A stretch of 64,000 nucleotides of DNA from positions 1 to 64,000 of the forward strand of contig JACQMR010000014.1 of the NCBI GenBank assembly GCA_016203455.1. Reading direction: 5' to 3'. Below are positions 48,988-56,214 of this stretch, in pieces (within the stretch, counting starts at the first letter, position 1; each line of letters opens with the position of its first letter). The stretch is from Candidatus Wildermuthbacteria bacterium (GTDB lineage Bacteria > Patescibacteriota > Minisyncoccia > Minisyncoccales > UBA10102). The position numbers and the translations under genes were made by a program. The notes beneath the pieces were generated by a model, which made no database searches, was not told where the DNA came from, and saw only the letters and a list, made by a program, of their open reading frames with translations.

Positions 48988-49401
48988 ATGAAAATAGGCA
49001 TAATTGGAAGCATGCAATATACAGAGAAAATGCTTGAAGCTCGTGACGAGCTTATTAAGCGTGGGCATGATGCGTTTGTGACGAATCTTGCCTCTCCTTT
49101 CGTTGGCAAGACTGACGAAGAGAAAGAGAAAATAAAAATAGATCAGAAAAATAACTTAGACGCTATCCGAGAATTTTGGCGTCTCATGCAGGGTGCCGAT
49201 GCAGTCTTGGTTATGAATTTTGATAAATATGGAGTCAAAAACTATATTGGCGGAAACACTCTCATGGAAATAGGATTCGCCCATGTTCTAGATCAAAAAG
49301 TATTTTTATACAATCCAATCCCTGAAATTCCTTATTACAAGTCTGAGATTGAGGCAGTAAAGCCAGTGATAATCAATGGTGATTATTCTTTAGTGAAATA
49401 A
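48988..49401 (+). CDS. nucleoside 2-deoxyribosyltransferase-like protein
   Basis: The 137-residue protein has a Rossmann-like start (MKIGIIGSMQYTEKMLEARD) and the later segments GADAVLVMNFDKYG, YIGGNTLMEIGFAHVLDQK (the Glu in TLMEIGFA matches the nucleophile of NDT-like enzymes) and VFLYNPIPEIPYYKSEIEA. NDT-fold proteins cleave or exchange the N-glycosidic bond of nucleosides or NAD-like molecules. A salvage role is possible; related folds also serve in NAD-based defence. It is preceded by the duplicated promoter element. Confidence 0.7.
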   Translation: MKIGIIGSMQYTEKMLEARDELIKRGHDAFVTNLASPFVGKTDEEKEKIKIDQKNNLDAIREFWRLMQGADAVLVMNFDKYGVKNYIGGNTLMEIGFAHVLDQKVFLYNPIPEIPYYKSEIEAVKPVIINGDYSLVK

Positions 49402-49403
49402 CT

Positions 49404-49532
49404 ATGGCAAAATCAAAGACAATCAAAAAGCATCTTGGTATCTCGCCAGAATGTCTGGTAGGGCCGTCCTATTGGTTCAAAGTTCCGGGCATCGCCACTG
49501 CCTTCGCCACGCTGAAAACTATGCCCTGCTGA
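49404..49532 (+). pseudogene. truncated gene ending in repeat sequence
   Basis: The ATG at 49404 begins KSKTIKKHLGISPECLVGPS, a plausible protein N terminus of unknown family, 2 nt after the previous stop. From about 49490 the frame continues into the mosaic repeat fragment (CTTCGCCACGCTGAAAACTA) and stops at 49530-49532 after 42 codons. The repeat seems to have replaced the rest of the gene. Confidence 0.5.
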
Positions 49533-49545
49533 AAGCGGGCTTCGC
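49490..49545. repeat. fragment of the GC-rich mosaic element (copy D)
   Basis: The tract from GCCTTCGCCACGCTGAAAAC to AAAGCGGGCTTCGC matches the ends of copies A (13047-13091) and C (52840-52882). It is not next to a tRNA. It interrupts the gene that starts at 49404. Confidence 0.7.
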
Positions 49546-49622
49546 TTTTTATCCCCCTTAAATGTTTGGGTTACTTGGTAAACTTAGTTAAAATAAGTTT
49601 ACGCGCGCCTTGAAATAAATTT

Positions 49623-50318
49623 ATGAAAAGACCATACACAACATTGTTTCTGTTGGTTTCGGTAGACGGGAAAATTTCTACCGGAGATACCGATATTATG
49701 GATATTGATAAGGATTACAAACTTATTAATGGAGTTAAAGAGGGCAATAAGCAGTACTACGATCTTGAACAGCAGACCGATTTATATTCTCTCAATTCTG
49801 GGAGAGTTTTTGAAAAGATTGGGATGAATGAAAAAACGGATGAGCCGCAGAAAACTCCCGTGAGTTTCATTGTTATTGATAATAAGCCCCATTTGAATAA
49901 AAAGGGCACGACTTACTTAGCAAAGAAAAGTAAGACACTTTATGTCGTTACAACGAATCCTGATCATCCGGCTTTTGAACTTAAAAAAGAATTCCCTAAC
50001 ATTGAAATACTTAAATACGAGGGAAAAATTGATTTAGCGGATACGCTTAAAAAACTGAAACAGGAGTACGGCGTTGACCGCATTACAATCCAAACTGGTG
50101 GCACAATGAACGCCTCGTGGGTTCGCGAGGGGTTGATTGATAGGTTGTTGCTTGTGGTTGCTCCCGCTATGGTTGGCGGTAAAGATACCTCTACTTTAAT
50201 GGATGGCGAATCATTACATTCCGAAGATGAACTTTTCAAAATAAAATCGCTTGAACTTGTTCAAGCAAAGCCATTGGAAAATTCATATTTGCTTTTAGAG
50301 TACAATGTCAAAAACTGA
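49623..50318 (+). CDS. dihydrofolate reductase/RibD C-terminal-family reductase
   Basis: The 231-residue protein matches the RibD C-terminal domain/DHFR superfamily: RPYTTLFLLVSVDGKIS at the N terminus, LNSGRVFEKIG, VDRITIQTGGTMNASWVREG and LLLVVAPAMVGGKD. RibD-type enzymes reduce a pyrimidine ribosyl intermediate in riboflavin synthesis; stand-alone members are often of unknown use or confer folate-analogue tolerance. No riboflavin genes are near. An AT-rich palindrome (GTAAACTTA/TAAGTTTAC, 49577-49601) lies just upstream and may be regulatory or repetitive. Confidence 0.8.
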   Translation: MKRPYTTLFLLVSVDGKISTGDTDIMDIDKDYKLINGVKEGNKQYYDLEQQTDLYSLNSGRVFEKIGMNEKTDEPQKTPVSFIVIDNKPHLNKKGTTYLAKKSKTLYVVTTNPDHPAFELKKEFPNIEILKYEGKIDLADTLKKLKQEYGVDRITIQTGGTMNASWVREGLIDRLLLVVAPAMVGGKDTSTLMDGESLHSEDELFKIKSLELVQAKPLENSYLLLEYNVKN

Positions 50319-50413
50319 AAAATAAGTATGGATGTTCCAGCGTAACGCCATACCTTGACGCGCAAATTGGTTTTGGTTGTCAAAAACTCAACGAACAATA
50401 TGCAAAAAATGGA

Positions 50414-50442
50414 GCGTAAACTTAGTAAAACTAAGTTTACGC
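50414..50442. repeat. 12-bp perfect inverted repeat
   Basis: GCGTAAACTTAG and CTAAGTTTACGC flank TAAAA. A related palindrome is at 49577-49601. The surrounding 395-nt gap (50319-50713) also contains a GC-rich imperfect repeat GCCTGCCCGC/GCAGGCGGGG (50468-50499) and no convincing gene. Confidence 0.75.
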
Positions 50443-50713
50443 GCCACCCAACCCCACCCGCTCGCCTCGCCTGCCCGCAGAAGTTTCAACGCAGGCGGGG
50501 CCCAGCCAGTGGAAAAACTAAATCCGATGTAGTTTTGCGCTTTGAGCTTGCATTGTATTATAAGAGTGTAATTATGTATAATAAGAGCGCAAGCTCTTCT
50601 CTCTTAGAAATTGATTTGCCTTAGTTGCGGATAAGGAGCATATGTTTTTCTTTTAACCTGTATTTCCAAGCAAGAAACCAATATAGTGTAAGAATTCTGG
50701 AAAAGGTTGAGCT

Positions 50714-51307
50714 ATGGACGAAAAAACAATACAAACTTACAATCAAATGGCAAAAGAGTACGATGACGAGACCATCGACTTTTGGCAAAAATTTCCTAGA
50801 ACATTTTTTGACAAATTCGCGGCGCTTGTAAAAGGCAAGGTACTGGATGTTGGAAGCGGGCCAGGAAGAGACGGTCTTCTGCTCCAAGAGAGAGGACTTG
50901 AAGTGATATGTCTCGATGCCTCCGAAGCGATGGTTAATCTTTGTAAAGAAAAAGGACTGCAGTCGGTGGTTGGAGATTTCATCTCCATGCCGTTTGAGGA
51001 TAATTCGTTTAATGGTGCATGGGCGTACACATCGCTTCTTCATGTTTCAAAGGCAGACATATCTCGTGCCTTGAATGAAATACGCAGGGTGTTAAAGGAT
51101 GGGGGGATTTTCGGATTGGGCATGATAGAAGGAGATACAGAAGAGTACAGAGAGAGTGCGGGTGTGAATATGCCGCGATGGTTTAGTTTTTATCGGAAAG
51201 AAGAATTGGAGAAGTTGCTGGAAAACCACGGTTTTCGGGTTTTATATTTTGAGGAACTTAAGCCCCGCGCCAAAAACTATCTGCATTTTATTACTCAAAA
51301 GCAATAG
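50714..51307 (+). CDS. class I SAM-dependent methyltransferase
   Basis: The 197-residue protein has the Rossmann methyltransferase signature: motif I VLDVGSGPGRDGLLL (residues about 43-57), motif II VICLDASEAMV, the SVVGDFISMPF segment and LKDGGIFGLGMIEGD. It is of the UbiE/small-molecule type. The substrate is unknown. It begins with ATG 50714. It belongs to the AT-rich island and has no functional partner nearby, apart from the AdoMet decarboxylase 0.9 kb downstream, which also uses AdoMet. Confidence 0.85.
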   Translation: MDEKTIQTYNQMAKEYDDETIDFWQKFPRTFFDKFAALVKGKVLDVGSGPGRDGLLLQERGLEVICLDASEAMVNLCKEKGLQSVVGDFISMPFEDNSFNGAWAYTSLLHVSKADISRALNEIRRVLKDGGIFGLGMIEGDTEEYRESAGVNMPRWFSFYRKEELEKLLENHGFRVLYFEELKPRAKNYLHFITQKQ

Positions 51308-51317
51308 GCAGTAGTTT

Positions 51318-51422
51318 TCAGCCGCTGGGTAGTGTCGCTATAATCGGCATGAGCGCGATTATTCCCAATATGAAGCTGAAAACCGCGAATTTTGACAGAG
51401 GTCTGTGTGATTGGTTTAGCAT
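51318..51422 (-). CDS. small hydrophobic protein, possible leaderless gene
   Basis: A 34-residue minus-strand ORF starts at ATG 51422 and encodes KFAVFSFILGIIALMPIIAT, a membrane segment reminiscent of the first helix of DUF4190-type proteins. A TATAAT box (51434-51429) lies 6 nt before the ATG, so transcription would be leaderless. The stop is at 51318. It could be a genuine short membrane protein or a truncated relic. The rest of this 311-nt gap holds the second copy of the duplicated promoter element. Confidence 0.4.
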   Translation of the reverse strand: MLNQSHRPLSKFAVFSFILGIIALMPIIATLPSG

Positions 51423-51489
51423 ATTTTCATTATATCATAATATCATATTGTGCTCCCGGCCTTTCTAGAACTTACTTTGCCTAATCTGT

Positions 51490-51514
51490 TCTGAAAAGTG
51501 ATAAAATGTAAGAA
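51490..51514 (+). promoter_or_regulatory. 25-nt duplicated promoter-like element, copy 2
   Basis: Identical to 48942-48966. It lies about 105 nt upstream of the antitoxin start. Following it are a GC hairpin (CCCGT/ACGGG, 51550-51565) and the probable start region of the toxin-antitoxin pair. Confidence 0.55.
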
Positions 51515-51618
51515 CCCCGAAGGGAACAGAATGCCATTTGTGGTGTCCGCCCGTAGTTCTTGACGGGCGCGAAGAAGCGTGAGAGTATATGATTGTAATA
51601 CAAATAACTACATTCCTT

Positions 51619-51837
51619 ATGCGTTCTATTGTTAATATTTCTCTTCCGCGCGAACTCAATAAAATTGTGGAACGGTTAGCAAAGAAAGGGAATTATGCCA
51701 CGAAAAGCGAATTTTTACGCGAGGTGATCCGCGAGAGAATCGAGGAAGAAAATGTACTTTCCCAGATTCAAAAAAGCGAGGTTGAATTTAAAACAGGCAA
51801 GGGCAAAGTATTGCGTTCATTAAAGGAGCTTCGTTGA
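51619..51837 (+). CDS. ribbon-helix-helix antitoxin
   Basis: I start at ATG 51619, giving 72 residues; an upstream ATG in frame at 51589 is less likely. The N terminus RSIVNISLPRELNKIVERLA is the beta strand plus helix of a ribbon-helix-helix DNA-binding protein, followed by KSEFLREVIRERIEEE. The C-terminal part would wrap the toxin. Antitoxins of this kind repress their own operon. The RelE/ParE-like toxin gene follows 13 nt downstream. This gives a complete type II toxin-antitoxin module within the tRNA-Ser-bounded island. Confidence 0.82.
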   Translation: MRSIVNISLPRELNKIVERLAKKGNYATKSEFLREVIRERIEEENVLSQIQKSEVEFKTGKGKVLRSLKELR

Positions 51838-51850
51838 ATCTGTTCTTTGA

Positions 51851-52114
51851 ATGGAAATTCTTTACTCGCCGGAGTTTAAGCGAAGATACCAGCGACTCTC
51901 CCCTCTCGTTAAGAAAAGAGCCGAAGCAAAAGAAAGAGTTTTTCGCAAAGATCCTTTTCATCCCCAACTCAAAACCCATAAACTGCGCGGGCGTTTGGAT
52001 AATTTTTGGGCATTTTCTGTTGATTATCAGTTCCGCATTGTCTTTGCATTTTTTGGAGAGAAAGAAGTGCGATTTTACGCGATAGGAGATCATTCGCTTT
52101 ATAAGAAATTTTAG
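51851..52114 (+). CDS. RelE/ParE-superfamily toxin
   Basis: The 87-residue protein has the compact RelE fold: MEILYSPEFKRRYQRLSPLV (strand and helices), HPQLKTHKLRGRLDNFWAF, the central strand YQFRIVFAF and the C-terminal EVRFYAIGDHSLYKKF with a conserved His/Tyr end. YafQ/RelE members are ribosome-dependent mRNA endonucleases; ParE members poison gyrase. The His and Arg near the C terminus fit a YafQ/RelE-like nuclease. The gene is paired with the RHH antitoxin 13 nt upstream. Confidence 0.85.
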   Translation: MEILYSPEFKRRYQRLSPLVKKRAEAKERVFRKDPFHPQLKTHKLRGRLDNFWAFSVDYQFRIVFAFFGEKEVRFYAIGDHSLYKKF

Positions 52115-52193
52115 AGCGGTACGGTAAAAAATGTGTGAGCTTTTAGCGCGGTGTGTCTTGCGTTTTGGGTAAAATGTCTGTACAAGGGAAGCT

Positions 52194-52571
52194 ATGAGAG
52201 CAAACTACACCAAAACCTACCACATTATCTTTGACGCTTTTGGGGTGGCAAAAGAGCTGTTAAACAGCGAGGAGTTCGCGTTAAAGATTCTTTTGGAAGT
52301 TCCAAAACTCATCGGCATGAAAATTCTTTCCGGGCCCAATTTGGTGCGGGATTACGACCGGGGGCATGAGGGAGTTACCGGATTTGCCATTGTGGATTTT
52401 TCCCATGTTTCTTTGCATACTTTTGTGGCAACGCAAGAAATTTTTCTGGATATATTTTCATGCAAGCCGTTTGACTACGCGGCCGTGAGAGAGTATTTAT
52501 ACGGCGCGTTGCGGGTGAATCCGGATCAGGTGGAAACGGTTGAGGTTGCGTATCCGTGGGAAAAAGAATAG
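52194..52571 (+). CDS. speD: S-adenosylmethionine decarboxylase proenzyme (SpeH-like)
   Basis: The enzyme self-cleaves to form a pyruvoyl group and decarboxylates AdoMet to provide aminopropyl groups for spermidine. The 125-residue protein matches the short bacterial class 1B family. FSHVSLHT corresponds to the ESHIS-H/T cleavage and catalytic region, with the conserved Ser as future pyruvoyl. FLDIFSCKPFD contains the catalytic Cys. Glu in the canonical ESH motif is replaced by Phe, which is unusual. No spermidine synthase gene is in the window. It is followed after 9 nt by tRNA-Ser. Confidence 0.8.
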   Translation: MRANYTKTYHIIFDAFGVAKELLNSEEFALKILLEVPKLIGMKILSGPNLVRDYDRGHEGVTGFAIVDFSHVSLHTFVATQEIFLDIFSCKPFDYAAVREYLYGALRVNPDQVETVEVAYPWEKE

Positions 52572-52580
52572 TTAATGAAG

Positions 52581-52667
52581 GGAGGGGTGCCTGAGTGGTT
52601 GAAAGGGACAGTCTTGAAAACTGTTAGGGGCGCAAGTTCCTCGTGAGTTCGAATCTCACCCCCTCCG
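52581..52667 (+). tRNA. tRNA-Ser (TGA)
   Basis: Acceptor GGAGGGG pairs with CCCCTCC. The anticodon stem ACAGT/ACTGT encloses CTTGAAA, giving TGA, with a class II variable arm (GGGGCGCAAGTTCCTC). The mosaic copy C starts at its 3' end. Confidence 0.93.
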
Positions 52668-52885
52668 CCTTTGCTCGCCGAAGCGGCGAGCTACGGCGGA
52701 CGCAGTCCGCCAGTAGATCGTCGCGAAGGCGGGCTTCGCCCGCCGAAGCAAAGCTTCGTCGGGCTTCGGCCTGGCTACGCCAAATGGCTATGCCATGGCG
52801 AGCGTGACGCAGTCCGCAGTAGATACGCGAAGGCGGGCTTCGCCATGCTGAAAGCTACGCCCTGCTGAAAGCGGGCTTCGCCGAT
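52668..52885. repeat. GC-rich palindromic mosaic element, copy C (3' of tRNA-Ser)
   Basis: It starts CCTTTGCTCGCCGAAGCGGC, closely matching copy B, and contains GGACGCAGTCCGCCAGTAG, an extra hairpin around GCGGGCTTCGCCCGCCGAAG, the GGCTACGCCAAATGGCTATG module, and ends with GCTGAAAGCGGGCTTCGCC like copy A. It touches the 3' end of the convergent methyltransferase gene. Confidence 0.82.
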
Positions 52886-52886
52886 C

Positions 52887-53534
52887 TTATTTATCTCCCG
52901 CCACAATTTGCGCCAGTCCTTTATAGTAGGTTTTCTTTGAGATGTTTTTAAACCCGATTTCTGCGAGTTCGTTTTGCAGGTCCTCTGCAAAAATGCCGTA
53001 GGCGTCTTTGTTCTCCACAAGAAAAAATTGAATGAAAAGAGGAACGCGAAAGATAGGGTTTTTTGGCATGTGGTATTCATATATGGCGAATCTCCCGCCC
53101 GGCTTTAGAATCCGGTATGCTTCTTTCATCACTTGTATTCTTTGCGCGTGGGGCAGGTCGTGTATGGCAAAAGATATTGCCGCAAAGTCGGCAAATGCGG
53201 AGGGATAGGTTGCGCGGGTTGCGTCTTGCAAAGAAAACTCAATACGCGCGTTGAGTGTTCTTGCTTTTGTTTTTGCCACGGAGAGCATTCGTTCAGAAAG
53301 GTCCGAGGCGTGTATAACGGCTTCGGGAAAAGTGTCGCGCATGGCAAACGCGTTTTCTCCGGTACCTGTGGCAAGGTCAACCAGCGCACGGGCATTTTTT
53401 GGTATCCATTCTATTATGTTGCCGCGCAATTTTCTCGGATTTCCAAACGAGGCGCAGAAAACCCACGCGTCGTATATCTTTGGAAAAAGCCAAGAGTCAA
53501 ACAGCGAGCGAAAATACTTTGGTTTTCTTTCCAT
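52887..53534 (-). CDS. UbiE-like SAM-dependent methyltransferase
   Basis: The 215-residue protein has motif I LVDLATGTGENAFAM (residues about 52-66), motif II VIHASDLSERML, a post-I region FSLQDATRATYP, and AYRILKPGGRFAIYEYH near 145-160. This is the UbiE/COQ5-type class I fold; in bacteria with quinones UbiE methylates menaquinone, but nothing here suggests quinone synthesis. A role on a lipid or small molecule is possible. It is transcribed toward the mosaic repeat and divergently from pilM, with only about 57 nt between the starts. Confidence 0.8.
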   Translation of the reverse strand: MERKPKYFRSLFDSWLFPKIYDAWVFCASFGNPRKLRGNIIEWIPKNARALVDLATGTGENAFAMRDTFPEAVIHASDLSERMLSVAKTKARTLNARIEFSLQDATRATYPSAFADFAAISFAIHDLPHAQRIQVMKEAYRILKPGGRFAIYEYHMPKNPIFRVPLFIQFFLVENKDAYGIFAEDLQNELAEIGFKNISKKTYYKGLAQIVAGDK

Positions 53535-53591
53535 GTGTTCTATGATAAATGAAATCTCTCCGTATGTGAAGTTTCTCTATATGATATTACA

Positions 53592-54689
53592 ATGACACCG
53601 GGTTCTTTTAGAGTTTTGCCCTCTTCTTGCCTTGGGATTGATATTGGCACTTCCGCGCTTAAGGTGATGGAGCTTTCCCGTTGGGGGAAACGGTTGAGCG
53701 TAAAAAATTACGGGGAAATGCAGGCGGGGTCTTTGTATGACAGGCCGTTTCGCACGGCCGAGAAGAATTCTCTGTCGCTTTCCAGCAAGGATTTGGCCAG
53801 GGCTTTGCAGGGGATCATTGAGGAGGCAAAGATGCAAACGCGCCGCGCTGTATTTTCCATACCGGATTTTTCCAGTTTTTTCGCGCATTTTGAGCTTCCT
53901 CCCATGGCAGATGAAGAAATTCCGCAGGCGGTGCAATATGAAGCCCGAAAGTTCGTGCCGATTCCTTTTTCCGAAGTAACTTTTGACTGGCAGATTATCA
54001 ACAATCGCAAAGGCGTGAGAAAAAATGATCCCGCCAAGATTTTGCTGGTCGCGGTGCCAAATGAAGTCATCAATCAATACAGAGAAATCGCCGAACTCGC
54101 GAAACTTCGGCTTCTTACCCTGGAAGCGGAGGTGTTTTGCGTTATTCGCTCTTGCGCGCGCGAAGCGAAAGGTTCAGTAATTTTGCTTGATATGGGCGTC
54201 CAAACAACAACAATCAATGTGGTGACAGACGGCATATTGAGAAATTCCCGGAGCGTGGATTTGGGTGGAGGCAGTTTCGCGGAGCGCGTCTCCCAGTCGT
54301 TTTCCATAGATAGAAAGCGCGCCGAAGAACAAAAGAATCTCAAAGGGCTTGCCGACCCCCAGATTTTTCAAATTCTGGCGCCATTGCTGGATGAGGTTGT
54401 AGCAGACATAAGGCGCGTTGAGGAGGGGTTCCGGTCTGAAGGCCCCGTTGTAAACAGAGCGGAAGTAAACGGAGAGCATCAAAAAAAAATAGGGAAAATT
54501 TTGCTTGCCGGAGGATCCGCCTTGCTTCCCGGATTGGCCCCGTATCTAAAAGATGCTCTGGGCATAGAAACGCAAATCGCCGATCCTTTTCGCGAGATCT
54601 TTTATCTTCCCGCGTTAGAGAGTAGAATAAAAAGCATGGGGCCGGCATGGGCGGTCTCGGCGGGCGCGGCGTTAAGAGGACTGGAGTAA
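53592..54689 (+). CDS. pilM: type IV pilus assembly protein PilM
   Basis: PilM is the actin-like ATPase at the cytoplasmic side of the type IV pilus alignment complex. The 365-residue protein has the actin-fold phosphate loops: LGIDIGTSALKVMELSR at the N terminus (residues about 14-30), VILLDMGVQTTTINVV near 197-212, and LLAGGSALLPGLAPYL in the C-terminal part. FELPPMADEEIPQAVQYEA is a PilM-type subdomain. It heads the pilM-N-O set. A frame on the opposite strand is a shadow. Confidence 0.92.
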   Translation: MTPGSFRVLPSSCLGIDIGTSALKVMELSRWGKRLSVKNYGEMQAGSLYDRPFRTAEKNSLSLSSKDLARALQGIIEEAKMQTRRAVFSIPDFSSFFAHFELPPMADEEIPQAVQYEARKFVPIPFSEVTFDWQIINNRKGVRKNDPAKILLVAVPNEVINQYREIAELAKLRLLTLEAEVFCVIRSCAREAKGSVILLDMGVQTTTINVVTDGILRNSRSVDLGGGSFAERVSQSFSIDRKRAEEQKNLKGLADPQIFQILAPLLDEVVADIRRVEEGFRSEGPVVNRAEVNGEHQKKIGKILLAGGSALLPGLAPYLKDALGIETQIADPFREIFYLPALESRIKSMGPAWAVSAGAALRGLE

Positions 54690-54854
54690 CGAATAACCGA
54701 TAACACATAACGAATAACCAAACTCTCGCCTCTTATTTCCCGTTTGAAAATTAGAGCATTGAAAATTGATTAGGAATTTTGTACCAGGTTTTCTAAAAGC
54801 TATCCTTCCACGCTGGTCAGGACAAGTAAACTACATACTAAAAACTGATTTTTC

Positions 54855-55400
54855 ATGGAGATTATTCCAAAAATACCCCAGAAACATTCTCTCGTTTCAA
54901 GCGTTCTTTTTTTCGTTTCCATAGCGGGATTCGCGGCCGCATTGGGCGGGTTCTGGCTATTCTTTTTTCTTGAAGCGAGAGGGCAGGGCGATGTTGAGCG
55001 GTTAACCGCGGCTTTGGGAGCGGGGAAAACCCAAGAAGAAATCGCGCTGGAAGATTCCGTGGGGGGGCTTAAGAAAAAACTGGATGATTTTACGGGCGTT
55101 ATTTCCAGCCGCAAGGACTTTGCTCCCGCTTTCGCGTTCTTGGAAAACGCCGTTCATCCCGCCGTGGTGTTTAGCTCGGTGTCCATGGGATCTGAAAGTT
55201 CCAGGGTTCAGTTGCGCGGAACGGCCGATTCGTATGTGTCTTTGGAGGAACAGCTCGCGGTTTTTAAGGCCAGACCGGAAACGAGGAGCGTATCCCTTAC
55301 GGATTTTCAGGGAGGGGAAAGTTCGGGCGTTTCTTTTCAGGTTGAACTGGAATTTCCGGCGGATTTTTTTCAGGATACATTAGAGCGAGAAACTCCATGA
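54855..55400 (+). CDS. pilN: PilN-like inner-membrane alignment protein
   Basis: The 181-residue protein has one N-terminal membrane segment (SSVLFFVSIAGFAAALGGFW, residues about 16-35) and a periplasmic-type domain with a coiled-coil part (GGLKKKLDDFTGVISSRKD). It continues with FAFLENAVHPAVVFSSVSM and QLRGTADSYVSLEEQLAVF, consistent with PilN. The family usually has a short cytoplasmic N terminus that binds PilM; here it is IIPKIPQKHS. It overlaps the pilO-like gene by 4 nt. The 165-nt gap upstream contains ATAACCGATAAC-type and AATT-type repeats. Confidence 0.75.
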   Translation: MEIIPKIPQKHSLVSSVLFFVSIAGFAAALGGFWLFFFLEARGQGDVERLTAALGAGKTQEEIALEDSVGGLKKKLDDFTGVISSRKDFAPAFAFLENAVHPAVVFSSVSMGSESSRVQLRGTADSYVSLEEQLAVFKARPETRSVSLTDFQGGESSGVSFQVELEFPADFFQDTLERETP

Positions 55401-55918
55401 ACCGGACTTTTTTCACGGTGATTTTATTATGTTCCGCCCTGGGAGTAGGCATCTTTTTAACCTGGCCAAAGTTTCAGGAATACTCGGTGGTTGCGGAGCA
55501 ATCCCAGAGTAAACGGAAAGAACTGCAAAGCAGAGAAGAATATTTCGCGCGTCTTCGCGAGGTGAAAGAAGGCCTGGCGGCGTACGCGGACAAGATAGCA
55601 AAAGTTGACGCCGCCGTACCCGCGGATTCCCAACTGCCCGCTTTGTACGATTCTTTGCAGAAAGAAGCGTCATTTTCCGGCCTTGTTCTTAGAGGGTTAT
55701 CCATCTCTCCCCAACCTGGGAGCGAGGCGGGATCCGCGCAGTTGCGCTTGATTCCCGCAACCATGAATCTTACCGGTTCTTACGGGGCGATAAAGCAGTT
55801 TCTTTTGAATATAAAAACCGCTTCCCGCGTTGCGAGCATTCAGTCGGTTGCTTTTGGAGGAGATCAGGCGGGAACGACATTTTCCTTGAGCGTTGGCCTT
55901 ACGGCGTATTCTTACTAA
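55397..55918 (+). CDS. pilO: PilO-like pilus alignment protein
   Basis: The 173-residue protein has an N-terminal membrane segment (FFTVILLCSALGVGIFLTW), a coiled-coil (QSQSKRKELQSREEYFARLREVK is its core) and a C-terminal ferredoxin-like domain with LRLIPATMNLTGSYGAIKQF, a PilO signature around residue 115-135. PilO pairs with PilN to align the outer and inner parts of the pilus machine. It starts at an ATG overlapping the pilN stop (ATGA), so the two are translationally coupled. Confidence 0.8.
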   Translation: MNRTFFTVILLCSALGVGIFLTWPKFQEYSVVAEQSQSKRKELQSREEYFARLREVKEGLAAYADKIAKVDAAVPADSQLPALYDSLQKEASFSGLVLRGLSISPQPGSEAGSAQLRLIPATMNLTGSYGAIKQFLLNIKTASRVASIQSVAFGGDQAGTTFSLSVGLTAYSY

Positions 55919-55936
55919 CTTTTTTTGGCTATTTTC

Positions 55937-56212
55937 ATGGCGCGTACAATTCTTGAACAAAAAAAAATACAGCGGTATCTTATCGCGGCTTTGGTAGCTG
56001 TAATGTTTATAACCGCGGTTGTTTTATGGCTGGGATTTTTTAAGAAAACTCCGGCGGCGCCGGCGTCCGGAGGGGCCGCCGGTATTCCCATGAGAACCAT
56101 TGATATTGATACCCGTCTTTTTGAGAACCCCATTTTTGATATTTTGAGAAGTCCCCGGGAAGCGGTGAGGATTCCAGAATCGGTGGGAAGGGAGAATCCT
56201 TTTGTAAAGTAA
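55937..56212 (+). CDS. small single-pass membrane protein of the pilus locus (PilP position)
   Basis: I use ATG 55937 (91 residues); a TTG four codons upstream is possible. The protein has one membrane segment (YLIAALVAVMFITAVVLWLGF) and a short C-terminal soluble part with DTRLFENPIFDILR and SVGRENPFVK. The final 'NPF' ending resembles the PilP-like lipoprotein/linker motif position in other pilus operons. It lies between PilO and PilB, 18 nt after PilO. Its role as a linker is inferred from position. Confidence 0.55.
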   Translation: MARTILEQKKIQRYLIAALVAVMFITAVVLWLGFFKKTPAAPASGGAAGIPMRTIDIDTRLFENPIFDILRSPREAVRIPESVGRENPFVK

Positions 56213-56214
56213 CC

